Source: Candidatus Sericytochromatia bacterium (lineage in GTDB: Bacteria > Cyanobacteriota > Sericytochromatia > UBA7694). From it: DNA of 64,000 bases. Shown one piece after another: positions 52,842 to 62,547 of the stretch (its first letter is position 1; each line of letters starts with the position of its first letter). Below the pieces are notes generated by a model, which did not search any database, had not been told where the DNA came from, and saw only the letters and a list, made by a program, of their open reading frames with translations. Position numbers and translations under genes: made by a program. The stretch spans positions 303,776 to 367,775 of the forward strand of contig JADMKE010000004.1 in the NCBI GenBank assembly GCA_018780035.1, in the 5' to 3' direction.

Positions 52842-54914
52842 ATGTTTAACATCCGTTCGAAATATGGGATTTCAAAGCGCTTGATTCAGACCGAAAGAGG
52901 TCTGGGCATTGTAGAGGTGATGGCTGCAACCACCATTTTGACCCTTATTGCAGTTGGGGCAGCCAGTTTTATCCCAACCGCTTTTCGCTCTAATCAAGAT
53001 TCACGAGATATGACAGCCACCACACAAACCATGAACTATGTCATGGAAGAGCTGAACAATATCCAGTTTGAAAATATTCGGCCTTATCCTTTTGTGGCAG
53101 AGCCTGAATATACTTCTGCTCAGCAACAGGCCGTGATCGACACCACTGCTTTAAGTGCTAGCGCAGCGATCTCCGTCTGTCTCAAACGTACAGAGGGCAC
53201 AGAGCAATGTGCTCCCAATACAGCACAAGAGACCAATCAACTGCAATTTCCCCAAAAAGTCCGTTTAAATAACCGTGATTATCGGGTAGACCTGGTGGTT
53301 TACAAAGGCAAACACACCTATCTGGCTGATGTGCCTGAGGGGATTCTCACAAGTTCGGGTTGGGATACGCTCTCTCAATGGGTATTGCCTGCCGCAGAAG
53401 CGGCTCCTTCTGATGGCAATTGTTTTGTGAATTCACCCCCTTCCAGCGTCGCGATCGGGCAGCCATTGAATTTGTCTGGCACCAACGGAGTCGGAGGGGG
53501 ATACAATACCCTGCGTTGGACATTTGGCCCCAGTCCTGGCACCGTTCAATCCGGCGATTCAGCTTCTTATGCTTGGTCTCAAGTGGGTACCTATCCTGTG
53601 GAATTGGAGGCCTTCAAATCCGCTGGTCAGAGCAAGCCCTGCAATAATTCACCTTTTTATGTCACAGTTTATAATCCTGGAGTTGATTTTTCAGTCTCTC
53701 CAGGGCTCAACAATTTTATCAATGTGCCCTTTAATTTTACGGTCAACTCGGCTCAATGCCCGCTCTGTACTGCTGCAAACACGACTTGGGATTTGGGGGC
53801 TGCCGGACCGCAAACGGCAACGGGCATGTCGGCTTCGCGTGCTTATAACTCAGCCGGAACCTATACCGTGCGTTTGACTGTGAATAGTCCTTATGGCAAT
53901 TTTTTCAGTACCAAGACGTTAACGGTCGGGCAATCAGGTGTTTCGATTACCTCTCCCAGTACTTCCAATACAGCGGTCGGACAGGCCGTGAGTTTTTCTG
54001 CAGCCTGTACCAGCTGTGGTAGTCAGCCGATTTTTGTTTGGGATATGGGGGACAGCTCCGGACAACAAACAGGTGTTTCTGCCAGTCATGCTTACACGCA
54101 GGTGGGCTCTCCCACGGTTCAGGTGACCGTCAAAGATGGCAGTGTCAGCCCTGCTCCTGTGATTGGTTCCGCTACCTTGGTGATGAATGTGACCGACAAT
54201 AAAGATGTCTCTGTCGCACTTTCACCCACTACCGGTATTGCCGGTGTGCCAACAGATCCCTCTACCACCCTCTTTAACTATCAAATGTCATCCTCTGGAT
54301 TGAGTGGGGAGCCGAATAATCCTCTCAATGCGCCAGTCAGTTATAAAATCTGGTTTGGTGATACCACACTCAACTTGGCTGTGCCCGATGATTTGGCTGT
54401 CGATGCCAATCCTGTAGATGCCAGTTTTCCTGCTTTTTCGCATAAATACGCGACATGTGGTACCTATACCGTTACCGCCCAAGCAGAGGTCGGTGGGCAA
54501 TCGTCTCTGAAAACCACCCAGGTGACTGTGGGTGCCAATGCTTCTATCACAGCTTCTACGACACAAGTTCAAGCAGGCTCATCTGTTGCTTTTCAGGCTA
54601 TTTCTCAAGGGGCAGGCAGCAATCCCACCTATCAGTGGTCTTTTTCCGATGGTTCATCCAGTATCACGGGAAATAGTACCAGTCATACCTTTGCTGCCCC
54701 AGGCACCTATCAGGTGGGTTTAAATGTGGCTGGTGATTGCCATGCCAGTGCCACAACCCAGATCACTGTTTTGCCAGATGCCAATCAGTTGGCCTCGAAT
54801 CAAGCGCTGATGAAAAAAATCATTGTCAAAGTCGCCCCCTGGAGCGACTCTCCACCAGATCCCCGTAGCTATTTAGCCAGTGCTGTGCTTTTGAAGGCCA
54901 ATAATGATAACTAA
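52842..54914 (+). CDS. Prepilin-like protein with five PKD-like domains
   Basis: 690 residues from ATG 52842, chosen for the strong GAGGGAGAGG before it. A class III-like leader ends in RG, followed by LGIVEVMAATTILTLIA with Glu at +5, the prepilin peptidase signature. After a variable stretch come five PKD-like beta domains (about 195-660), each with patterns such as SHAYTQVGSPTVQV or SHTFAAPGTYQVGL. Two short Cys pairs (CPLC, CTSC) could form disulfides. It is likely a type IV pilus minor pilin with an adhesin-like part. The next gene overlaps it by 11 bp. Confidence 0.85.
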   Translation: MFNIRSKYGISKRLIQTERGLGIVEVMAATTILTLIAVGAASFIPTAFRSNQDSRDMTATTQTMNYVMEELNNIQFENIRPYPFVAEPEYTSAQQQAVIDTTALSASAAISVCLKRTEGTEQCAPNTAQETNQLQFPQKVRLNNRDYRVDLVVYKGKHTYLADVPEGILTSSGWDTLSQWVLPAAEAAPSDGNCFVNSPPSSVAIGQPLNLSGTNGVGGGYNTLRWTFGPSPGTVQSGDSASYAWSQVGTYPVELEAFKSAGQSKPCNNSPFYVTVYNPGVDFSVSPGLNNFINVPFNFTVNSAQCPLCTAANTTWDLGAAGPQTATGMSASRAYNSAGTYTVRLTVNSPYGNFFSTKTLTVGQSGVSITSPSTSNTAVGQAVSFSAACTSCGSQPIFVWDMGDSSGQQTGVSASHAYTQVGSPTVQVTVKDGSVSPAPVIGSATLVMNVTDNKDVSVALSPTTGIAGVPTDPSTTLFNYQMSSSGLSGEPNNPLNAPVSYKIWFGDTTLNLAVPDDLAVDANPVDASFPAFSHKYATCGTYTVTAQAEVGGQSSLKTTQVTVGANASITASTTQVQAGSSVAFQAISQGAGSNPTYQWSFSDGSSSITGNSTSHTFAAPGTYQVGLNVAGDCHASATTQITVLPDANQLASNQALMKKIIVKVAPWSDSPPDPRSYLASAVLLKANNDN

Positions 54915-55584
54915 AATAATCAAATGTAGGTATATGATGCAAAATAGTCAAAAAGGATTTACCTTGGCGGAACTGCTAATCAGTACCTCTTTGCTCTTTA
55001 TGTTGCTGGTTATGGGGACAGCAATTTTTAGCAATATTCAAAGCCATTTGGTTTTGGCCCAAAAAGAGGCGCGTATGCAACAATATGCCAGAGATGCGAT
55101 GACCCAGATGTCCCGTGAATTGCGTCAGGCCAAAATGGTTTTGGGTGCACGCAGTTGTTTGCCCACCCCGTGTTCCGTACCTGAAAAAACGGATATTTAT
55201 GCTGTGGTACCTGATGTCAGCAGTGATGGAACCATTGCTGGTCACTATCGCTTGGTACGCTATTGGTTTCAGGAAGACCACGAAAAGTCAGGCTCTGGCA
55301 TTATGTCACTCTATCGGGCCTGGAAAAACAACGGTACTTCTCCGCGTCTGCCTGATAATATCGCGACGGATTTATTCTCAGATCACCGTACACGCTTGCT
55401 CAAAGAGGCTGCCGCTCTCAATCCTGGGAATGAATCCTATTTTAGAATTGCTCCATCAGGTCAATTGGTCGATATTGTTTTGATTGTTGCAACTTATATG
55501 AACAGAGCCAATTCAGTTGTTCAATCGCAAATCGAGCGCAAATTTCGTGTGGATACCCGGGTTCAAATCAGAGGTGCAGAATAG
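54904..55584 (+). CDS. PilW-like minor prepilin
   Basis: 226 residues (or 216 from ATG 54934). QKGFTLAELLISTSLLFML is a standard prepilin cleavage and methylation motif with Glu at +5. The remainder resembles PilW/ComGF-type minor pseudopilins with a soluble globular part containing a CLPTPC pair. ATG 54904 overlaps the previous gene; ATG 54934 also gives a suitable leader. It lies between two other prepilins in one operon. Confidence 0.85.
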   Translation: MITKIIKCRYMMQNSQKGFTLAELLISTSLLFMLLVMGTAIFSNIQSHLVLAQKEARMQQYARDAMTQMSRELRQAKMVLGARSCLPTPCSVPEKTDIYAVVPDVSSDGTIAGHYRLVRYWFQEDHEKSGSGIMSLYRAWKNNGTSPRLPDNIATDLFSDHRTRLLKEAAALNPGNESYFRIAPSGQLVDIVLIVATYMNRANSVVQSQIERKFRVDTRVQIRGAE

Positions 55585-57152
55585 TGGGAAAAAGGGGAAA
55601 AGGAAAAATGAAAAAAAGTTTATTAAAGAGCCAAAAAGGAGCTGCCTTGGTGATGGTGCTTCAGCTTACGGTTGTTGGCGCATTGATGATGGGGGGCGTG
55701 GCTTATTTAGCTACCAGTCAAACCAAATTTAATGCCCGGACTTTGCTAAGTGAACGTGCGCTTTGGATGGCTGAAACGGGCACCCAGCGTTTTATGGCCG
55801 GACTGAAAAATGAAAATGATTGTATCAATTGGGCGCTTTCAAGTAGCAATCTCAATGCCTCTTGTACGGGGTATTGGTTGAATACTTGGATCCCCGTTCG
55901 GGATGACCGGGGTAAAACAATTGGGGAATACCGGGTCAGTTTTTTGCCCTCTCAGTTGCCCCATCTTAAACGGATCAAATCAGAAGGCAAGACCTATAGT
56001 GCCAAATCGGGTGATGTAGAGGTTAATTCCCTCAAACGGGTTATCGGTGCTGAATTGACACGGTTTTCATTGGATAATTTTGCGATAGCCTCAAATAATC
56101 AATTGGGGGGCGCGCGGATTAATGGTGGGGCACGGATTCATGGTGGCATTTTCACTTCCGGCCGTTTGGGATTAGATGCTTCGTCTACAGGCATTTACAA
56201 CGATTATACTGATCTTCAGGACAGTCAAAATTTTCAAGGTTACAATACCCCTGGTGTTGCTCCCCGTGCAGAGGTCTATGTCTATAAAGACAATTCAGCA
56301 GATTCTGCAGTGACACCCAATGGTGGGATTGAGTTGGCATCTCAGGCGGATCTGGGTACCAATATCAGTGCGATGCAGGCCATCCACACCCATTCTGAGG
56401 TGGATGATCCTGGTACAGGAACGCCGCCGGCACCCAGTACCGTGGGTGACAGTATTGTGGGCAATGGCGAAGACACCAAGGTTTTTGCTGATAAAAAAGA
56501 TCATCAATTGCCCGATATTAATTTTCCTGATGCTTCCGCAAACAGTGCCTATCTGAATGCCCGTTTGGCAGAGGCTCAGGCCAATGGCTGCGTTCGCGGC
56601 AGCGCACTGGCTCCCAGCCCATTGATTTTAGGCAATTCAACTGTTGTTGCTCCCGCTGGGGGGGGGTGCGGCTCTAAATTTACCTATACAGTCAGTGGGG
56701 GTACGCGGGTGTTACATATCAGCGGTCCTGTCTTTATTTATGGGGACGTCTTCTTAAATGGCCCCATTGTCTACACCGGCCAAGGCGCTATGTTTGTGCT
56801 CGGCAATGTCATGGGCGAAAAAGGACTAGAGCCTCAGGTCAAATCAGATTATCCAGAACACGCAGCTTTGGGGATTGTGGCCTCCGGTGATTTGTCTTTA
56901 ACCGAAGGAAGTGGCTCCAGTGTGAAGTATGCAGGTTCTTTCTTTGGCAATAAATCGATCAATATCGAGAAATGCAAAGTTTTTGGCAATATATTTGGGG
57001 GGACTGTAAATTTACCTACCACGGGTACCCGACCAGATATCTATGTGCAACCAGAGGTAAGGGCCAAAGTGGGAGTGCCCATGCCCGATTTTTCCAATAA
57101 CCGCGTGATCAAAAATGCCTGGTGGGAAATGCACAGTCAGGCCTTGAAATAG
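55584..57152 (+). CDS. PilX-like prepilin with beta-helix-like region
   Basis: 522 residues. SQKGAALVMVLQLTVVGALM is the PilX-type N-terminus, which lacks the Glu at +5. The C-terminal part (about 170-500) is rich in Gly, with repeated short strands (GARINGGARIHGGIF, VFIYGDVFLNGPIVYTG), suggesting a beta-helix or bactofilin-like fold. GTG 55584 follows GAGGTG; ATG 55608 follows AAGG and is an equal choice. A G9 run lies at 56658-56666. It ends 24 bp before the convergent slt. Confidence 0.8.
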   Translation: MGKRGKGKMKKSLLKSQKGAALVMVLQLTVVGALMMGGVAYLATSQTKFNARTLLSERALWMAETGTQRFMAGLKNENDCINWALSSSNLNASCTGYWLNTWIPVRDDRGKTIGEYRVSFLPSQLPHLKRIKSEGKTYSAKSGDVEVNSLKRVIGAELTRFSLDNFAIASNNQLGGARINGGARIHGGIFTSGRLGLDASSTGIYNDYTDLQDSQNFQGYNTPGVAPRAEVYVYKDNSADSAVTPNGGIELASQADLGTNISAMQAIHTHSEVDDPGTGTPPAPSTVGDSIVGNGEDTKVFADKKDHQLPDINFPDASANSAYLNARLAEAQANGCVRGSALAPSPLILGNSTVVAPAGGGCGSKFTYTVSGGTRVLHISGPVFIYGDVFLNGPIVYTGQGAMFVLGNVMGEKGLEPQVKSDYPEHAALGIVASGDLSLTEGSGSSVKYAGSFFGNKSINIEKCKVFGNIFGGTVNLPTTGTRPDIYVQPEVRAKVGVPMPDFSNNRVIKNAWWEMHSQALK

Positions 57153-57176
57153 ACTCAACTCCTGGATCCGTCAAAG

Positions 57177-59504
57177 CTATTTTCCGTAAAGGCTTTGATA
57201 GATCCAATAGGCTGTAAAAACTTTTTTGACATAGTCGCGGGTCTCTGGATAGGTAATCGATTCTGCTTGGGCATCATAGGGAAGATGGGCAAACTCTTTT
57301 TTCCAACGCAAGACGGGCCCGGCTCCAGCATTATAAGAGGCAACCGCAAACATGGCGTTTCCGCCAAAGGTCTTGTGGGTTGAGTTGAGATACCAAGTCC
57401 CCATACGAATATTTGTCTCGGCATGTTTGAGATCATATTTGCTCAGGCCCAATTCTTTGGCAATTTGCTCTCCTGTTGTGGGCATAATTTGCATCAGGCC
57501 TGTGGCCCCCACCCAAGATTGAATATCTGGCTTATACTGGCTTTCTTGCCAACTCAATCCCGCGACTAAAAAGGGGTTGAGCTTGTATTTTTTTGCTTCT
57601 TGTTCCATGGTCTCAAACCAATGAGCGAGCGGGAAAGCCACCGGTACAAAAAGAGGGTTCTCTTCTGCCAGATAGCGATAATGGGTGATTGCTTCATAAT
57701 AACGCCCTTCTTGATTGAGCATCAGACCCCGCAAATATTGCCATTCAGGCTGGCTGCTGTTCTCCGCCAACTTGAGAAAATGGGCTTTTTGTCCAAGATA
57801 AAACAATTGCTCGGCCTCGGGCCAATCTTTGTCTGAAAACTCAGCCGCTTTGAGCCGGGTCAGAAAGGCGGCTTTGTATCCGGGTGTTTGAATGGCTTTG
57901 GTTTGAAATCCCTGATAGGTAAGTGTGGCAAACTGATCCTCTCCACCTCTGAGCAAAACGCGCAAACGCTCTTTGCCCCGATGGCTATAATAATCGAGCA
58001 GCGGCCCTTCCGCTAAATCTGTGTAGATTTTGCGTGCCTCTTCCCGTTGTTCGAGGTTTTCCTGAGCGCGGGCCAACCAATACAAAAAACGGGATTCGAG
58101 TTCATGTTTTTCAATATCAGAGCGGTGCTTTTGAATCAAACGCACCACTTCAGCATAATCGCTTTTGAGATAGGCCTGCCAGACAACCACCCAAAGTGCT
58201 TCTGGGGCCTTTTCTGCTTTGGGGTCGATTTCTACGAGTAGACGGCAGACACTTGCCTGTTTCTCGGGTTGATTCAAGAAATCATAGACGATACCCTCTT
58301 CCCAAAGGGCTGCTGTACTCACTTCGGGAACACTTTTATAACTCGCACGTATCTGACGCAATTGATTTAAGGCGGCATTATAGGCTTTGCTCGAACGTTG
58401 CATCGCCGCCAGATGCACGCTGGCCAAACCGGCTTCTCGGGTGCGGGGATAGGCCTGTAATAATTGTCCAAAAATTTGGCGAGCAATGGGAAAATAGTCT
58501 GCTTTGCGCGCGTAAAAGCCCAATAAATAGAGGTCTTCTTTGCTGCGCGGATCGGTGGCTTGTAGTTCGCCTACAGCGGTTTGGTACATATAACGCTCAA
58601 AGGCCGCTTGGGCCAAAAAAGCATGATCTCCGCTACTCAGATACTTGCCCAGTTTTTCGCGAATGGTATAAATCAATTCCCGACCCGCTGGGTGTTTGGG
58701 ATGCTTTTGTAAAAAACTGCGGAAATAATTGAGTGCGACAATGGGATTGCGATCCAGATTATACTCCCCTTGGCGCAGTAATATGGCCGCTTTAAGGGCC
58801 TCATCCTGACTTTCTTCTTTAAAATGTACCAAAAAGCCATTGGCTTCGGCGATCTTCTTCTTTTGGGCCAATTGATCGATAATTTGCCAATACCAGAGGG
58901 GACGTAGACTGCTTTTGGGGTAACGATCCAAGAGTCTGGGTAATTCTGCTTGGGTCGAGAGGGCTGATTCCCAATCTAAAATTTGCTGAATCAAGGGATC
59001 TTGGCTCTCTTGTTTGAGTTTTTCAAACAGTGTTTGCCGCTCTTTTTTCTGACCTGACTCTTGATAGGTTTGGATTAAGAGCCATTGTGCGCGCTCTTTG
59101 AGATAATTATTGGGAGCGGTTTTGAGGTAATTTTTAATTTTTTCGGTTTCAGGAGACTGAACAAGCTCATCAAAGCGTTGGTATTCGTTTTCTATTTTTT
59201 GAATTAATTGTCTGACAGGCAAGGCCTCGGCCTGTCTCTGCGCAAGCGGATAGAGATGAGTGAGAGCGGCCAGAGGGCCTTCGGTATAAAAGAGGGTTTC
59301 TGCCAAGAGTGCTTGGGCCTGAACCAAAGCCGGATCTTCGGCATGTAATTTTTCTAAAAGCGGTTGGGCCTGTTTGTATTTATGGGCTGCCACGAGATCT
59401 TCTGCTTTGCGCAAAGGAGGGGAACAGGCTGTACCCAGGCTCAGACACAGTGCCAAGACACAAGAAAATTGTGTGAATGAAGGCCAACCCTTCATGAGCA
59501 TCAA
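57177..59504 (-). CDS. slt: Soluble lytic murein transglycosylase
   Basis: 775 residues. A signal sequence with a possible lipidation Cys (GTAC, an unusual lipobox) precedes a long superhelical alpha domain (about 30-600) with TPR-like repeats. The C-terminal SLT domain has the catalytic Glu in AGLSWQESQY, GATGLMQIMP and SYNAGAGPV. Cleaves peptidoglycan with 1,6-anhydro product. ATG 59504 overlaps the mlaE stop (ATGA), coupling it to a pilus/lipid-transport operon, where it may open wall for pilus or envelope machinery. Confidence 0.94.
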   Translation of the reverse strand: MMLMKGWPSFTQFSCVLALCLSLGTACSPPLRKAEDLVAAHKYKQAQPLLEKLHAEDPALVQAQALLAETLFYTEGPLAALTHLYPLAQRQAEALPVRQLIQKIENEYQRFDELVQSPETEKIKNYLKTAPNNYLKERAQWLLIQTYQESGQKKERQTLFEKLKQESQDPLIQQILDWESALSTQAELPRLLDRYPKSSLRPLWYWQIIDQLAQKKKIAEANGFLVHFKEESQDEALKAAILLRQGEYNLDRNPIVALNYFRSFLQKHPKHPAGRELIYTIREKLGKYLSSGDHAFLAQAAFERYMYQTAVGELQATDPRSKEDLYLLGFYARKADYFPIARQIFGQLLQAYPRTREAGLASVHLAAMQRSSKAYNAALNQLRQIRASYKSVPEVSTAALWEEGIVYDFLNQPEKQASVCRLLVEIDPKAEKAPEALWVVVWQAYLKSDYAEVVRLIQKHRSDIEKHELESRFLYWLARAQENLEQREEARKIYTDLAEGPLLDYYSHRGKERLRVLLRGGEDQFATLTYQGFQTKAIQTPGYKAAFLTRLKAAEFSDKDWPEAEQLFYLGQKAHFLKLAENSSQPEWQYLRGLMLNQEGRYYEAITHYRYLAEENPLFVPVAFPLAHWFETMEQEAKKYKLNPFLVAGLSWQESQYKPDIQSWVGATGLMQIMPTTGEQIAKELGLSKYDLKHAETNIRMGTWYLNSTHKTFGGNAMFAVASYNAGAGPVLRWKKEFAHLPYDAQAESITYPETRDYVKKVFTAYWIYQSLYGK

Positions 59505-60259
59505 CCCAACAACGTCACAAGTGCAGAGGTCAGGAAATAATTCACGCAGACGATCAGCAAAATGGAATGAACCACGGTTGTATTGGCCGCCAAGCCGACA
59601 CCCAAGGCCCCGCCTGTGACGTGAAATCCCTTGTAGCAGCTGATAATACCCACAATTAAACCAAAGACACAGGCTTTAAACATCCCCCCCCAAATATGGG
59701 AGAGTTTAGCAAAACTAAACAAATTAGCTAAGAAAACACCTGAATTTAATCCTTTGAGGCCAATTGCGACTGCGTAACCCCCAAGAATCCCGCCAAAACA
59801 AGCAATGGCATTGATCAATGGAACCATCACAGCCAAGGCTATCAAGCGCGGAATAATCACATATTGAAAGGGGTCGACAGCCATGACTTCCATCGCGTCA
59901 ATTTCCTCTTTGACACGCATTGTGCCAATTTCCCCTGAAACGGAACTACCAGCCTGGGCCGCCACCATAATACTGACCAAGGTGGGCGAGAGTTCTCTGA
60001 AAACGGCTTCAGCCAGCAGACTGCTCAAAAGGCGCTGTGCTCCAAAGAGTTCAAAGACATGTAAACCCTGTAAGGTGGTTACCATGCCCGTGGGTACAAC
60101 AATTGCCAAAACCGGCAATAAGCACTGAAAGCCAATCGTATACATCGAACGCAGTGTCTCGCGCCAAAACAAGGGGGGGCGGAAAAGAGATGAAAAGACC
60201 TGCCCGCAAAACAAGCCCATTTTACCGGTGGATTCAAAAAAGGTGAAAACGGCGTTCAT
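59501..60259 (-). CDS. mlaE: MlaE-family ABC transporter permease
   Basis: 252 residues with several hydrophobic helices. MlaE motifs: GMVTTLQGLHVFELFGA, VFRELSPTLVSIMVAAQAGSS and IGTMRVKEEIDAMEVMAVDP, quoted in parts. It belongs to the phospholipid-transport permeases that work with MlaF (ATPase) and MlaD. No MlaF or MlaD is nearby. Directly follows an unknown gene without gap and overlaps slt by 4 bp. Confidence 0.9.
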   Translation of the reverse strand: MNAVFTFFESTGKMGLFCGQVFSSLFRPPLFWRETLRSMYTIGFQCLLPVLAIVVPTGMVTTLQGLHVFELFGAQRLLSSLLAEAVFRELSPTLVSIMVAAQAGSSVSGEIGTMRVKEEIDAMEVMAVDPFQYVIIPRLIALAVMVPLINAIACFGGILGGYAVAIGLKGLNSGVFLANLFSFAKLSHIWGGMFKACVFGLIVGIISCYKGFHVTGGALGVGLAANTTVVHSILLIVCVNYFLTSALVTLLG

Positions 60260-60931
60260 TTAAAATTTCTGAACGGAAATGACGTCTTCCCCTTCCGCAC
60301 GGGGATGATGGGTAATAATTTGATGGGTGCCCATTTGCTCAATACTCAGACGTCCCCGCAAGGCCACTTTTTCAGTGCGGTTCATTGCGGTGGTATTTTC
60401 CTCGATCAACCAGTCATCCAGACCTTGTTTGGGCATGGGCATAATCGCCTGCTCATTTCTGAGCATATCCAAAATACTGCGATCATGAATTATATAACGG
60501 GCCAATTCGGTAACAAAAGGCAGATCTCGCTGAAAATGTTCGATACGCGTGGGAGAGAGTGCGGGCAAGGTTCCATAATTAATATAGTCTTTTTGCCAAT
60601 GTCGAGTCAGATCTTCAAAAGTTCTATCTAAAAGTGCGTAAACGTCTAAAAATCCCCAGTTTTCCTTGACATGGATCCCCAAGGGTGAAAAATTGGCGGG
60701 TGCTGGGCGAAGGGCATCTTTAATCGCCTCACCCTTCCAATTGTCATATTTTACCAGGGTCATCCATTCACCCACGTTAAAAGGGTCAAAACCTTTGATG
60801 TCGGTAATGACCCGATCCGTGCGCTGATAAATCTGACGCTTGATACGCAACGCAGAAAGTTGATTATTGAGAAGCCTGATCTCAAAAGAAAGACGATCAT
60901 CTCCTGTGATTTCAATAAAAAATACAGGCAT
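60260..60931 (-). CDS. Hypothetical protein between mlaE and pilQ
   Basis: 223 residues, no recognised family. The first half (FFIEITGDDRLSFEIRLL) looks beta-rich and starts without a signal peptide; the second half is helical. It is packed between pilQ (28 bp upstream) and mlaE (abutting), so it is probably part of the pilus or envelope set. Its role is unknown. Confidence 0.6.
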   Translation of the reverse strand: MPVFFIEITGDDRLSFEIRLLNNQLSALRIKRQIYQRTDRVITDIKGFDPFNVGEWMTLVKYDNWKGEAIKDALRPAPANFSPLGIHVKENWGFLDVYALLDRTFEDLTRHWQKDYINYGTLPALSPTRIEHFQRDLPFVTELARYIIHDRSILDMLRNEQAIMPMPKQGLDDWLIEENTTAMNRTEKVALRGRLSIEQMGTHQIITHHPRAEGEDVISVQKF

Positions 60932-60959
60932 TTAAGTCTTCCTTTCGCTTGCCAGTGTT

Positions 60960-62537
60960 CTATTCACTCTTCATAATGCGCGGGGTAATCATGATCAAGA
61001 CTTCAACCTCTTCTTTTTCCAATGAATTATTGGTAAAAAGACTTCCCAAAAGGGGAATATCTCCCAAAACGGGTATTTTACTTTGACGTTCATTGGTAAT
61101 GGTGCGCATCAGGCCCCCAATGACTGCCGACTCTCCATCACGGACCCGCAGAGTGGTTTCAATCATGCGTTTGCCTTTTTCAGGAATGGACTGTGCACCC
61201 ACCGAAACCGTTTGACCGCGGGTACTGATATCCGGCTTAATTTTCATGGTCACCATCCCCTGTTCAACATCAATAAAAGGGGTGATATCCATTTTCTCAC
61301 CGATCGGAATATTTTGCACCGTTTCTGTTGCTGCTGTGGCCGTAACCGTTGTGGAAATGATTGGGATTTCCGTGGTGGAGTCAAATTTTCCGGTTACCCC
61401 GTGTTGAATGGCCATGCGCGGATTGGTCAAGATCCGGGCCTGGCTGTTTGAAATAAGCGCATTCAAACGGACATTGAAGTTGGGGGCAAAATCAGCCAAA
61501 GAGTTAAACGAAAAGCCTGAACGATCCGTTCCTGTTGAAGGGTTTCCGAGCGCTTGTGGGTTTTGGGCCAGAGCGTTCACGGGATTTAAGGTAATCCCTG
61601 CTCCGCCAGCAGCGGGGGCTGCAGCTCCCGCTGCTGTTGCTTGGTTAAAAGATACACCAAATTTTCCTTGGGAAAAACCATAGGCAAAACCGAGTTCTTG
61701 GCTGCCCCGTTTGGTTAATTCAATCAGTTTAATTTCGACCATGACTTGGGGCAAAGACTGATCCAAAATGGGAATCATTTTGTCTGCGATATCAATTGCC
61801 TCTTGGGTACCGATCAACACCAATGTCGTGGTGCGGGGATCGACGATCATTTTGGGCATGGGCTTGAGACCACGACTTTGAAAAATGGTCATCAATTGTG
61901 TGTCTATTCCTGCTCCAACAGCTCCTCCGCCAGCGGCTCCACCGGTTGAGTTGGCAATCATTTGATTGTAAACGGTGTAGGTTTTGATCAATGGCGCAGA
62001 AAAGCCCAATTGATCCATTTTTTCAGGGGAGGTGATTAACAGTGTGTTGTAAACGCGGCGGGCCACCAATCCGGTCATTTGTAACACCAACGCGAAGGCC
62101 TCACTCAGAGGAATGCTTTTCAGATCTAGATAGGGAATACGCAAACTCACACCAGACCCAGAAGTGGCAGACTTGTTTGCTGTATTGGCAGCCGGGGGGG
62201 AGTCGAGATCATCTTCCTCAAGCTCACTGGCACTGCTGGCTGTTGCCGGCAACGAAGGAGACAATGACGTGCTGCCGCTACTCCCGTCAAGAAAGACCAA
62301 ACTGAGTTTGGCCCTTTCAGCCAAAACACGGAGCACAGCTTCTGCAGAGGCATTCCGCATCGTCAAGCTGATGGGGGGGTCACTCTCTAATTGAAATGCT
62401 TTACGAATGGTCAAAGGATCGCTGGAGCCCGCAACCGGCGAATTCACAACGGTATTCACAGCCAAAGCCTGAGAAACAGGCATCAGAATCATGCTGGCTG
62501 CCAAGACAGCAGATAAAAAACATTTGGATTTCAACAT
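60960..62537 (-). CDS. pilQ: Type IV pilus secretin PilQ
   Basis: 525 residues from ATG 62537. A signal peptide (ending SQALA) precedes an STN-like domain (SLTMRNASAEAVLRVLAERA), a short N-domain and the secretin core (RILTNPRMAIQHGVTG, IPVLGDIPLLGSLF, EVEVLIMITPRIM). Forms the outer-membrane channel through which pili or DNA pass. The family is usually 600-700 residues; this one is short at its N-terminal AMIN region. A GAGGAG-type SD lies upstream. The pilP gene ends 10 bp before. Confidence 0.93.
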   Translation of the reverse strand: MLKSKCFLSAVLAASMILMPVSQALAVNTVVNSPVAGSSDPLTIRKAFQLESDPPISLTMRNASAEAVLRVLAERAKLSLVFLDGSSGSTSLSPSLPATASSASELEEDDLDSPPAANTANKSATSGSGVSLRIPYLDLKSIPLSEAFALVLQMTGLVARRVYNTLLITSPEKMDQLGFSAPLIKTYTVYNQMIANSTGGAAGGGAVGAGIDTQLMTIFQSRGLKPMPKMIVDPRTTTLVLIGTQEAIDIADKMIPILDQSLPQVMVEIKLIELTKRGSQELGFAYGFSQGKFGVSFNQATAAGAAAPAAGGAGITLNPVNALAQNPQALGNPSTGTDRSGFSFNSLADFAPNFNVRLNALISNSQARILTNPRMAIQHGVTGKFDSTTEIPIISTTVTATAATETVQNIPIGEKMDITPFIDVEQGMVTMKIKPDISTRGQTVSVGAQSIPEKGKRMIETTLRVRDGESAVIGGLMRTITNERQSKIPVLGDIPLLGSLFTNNSLEKEEVEVLIMITPRIMKSE

Positions 62538-62547
62538 AAGAGTGTAT

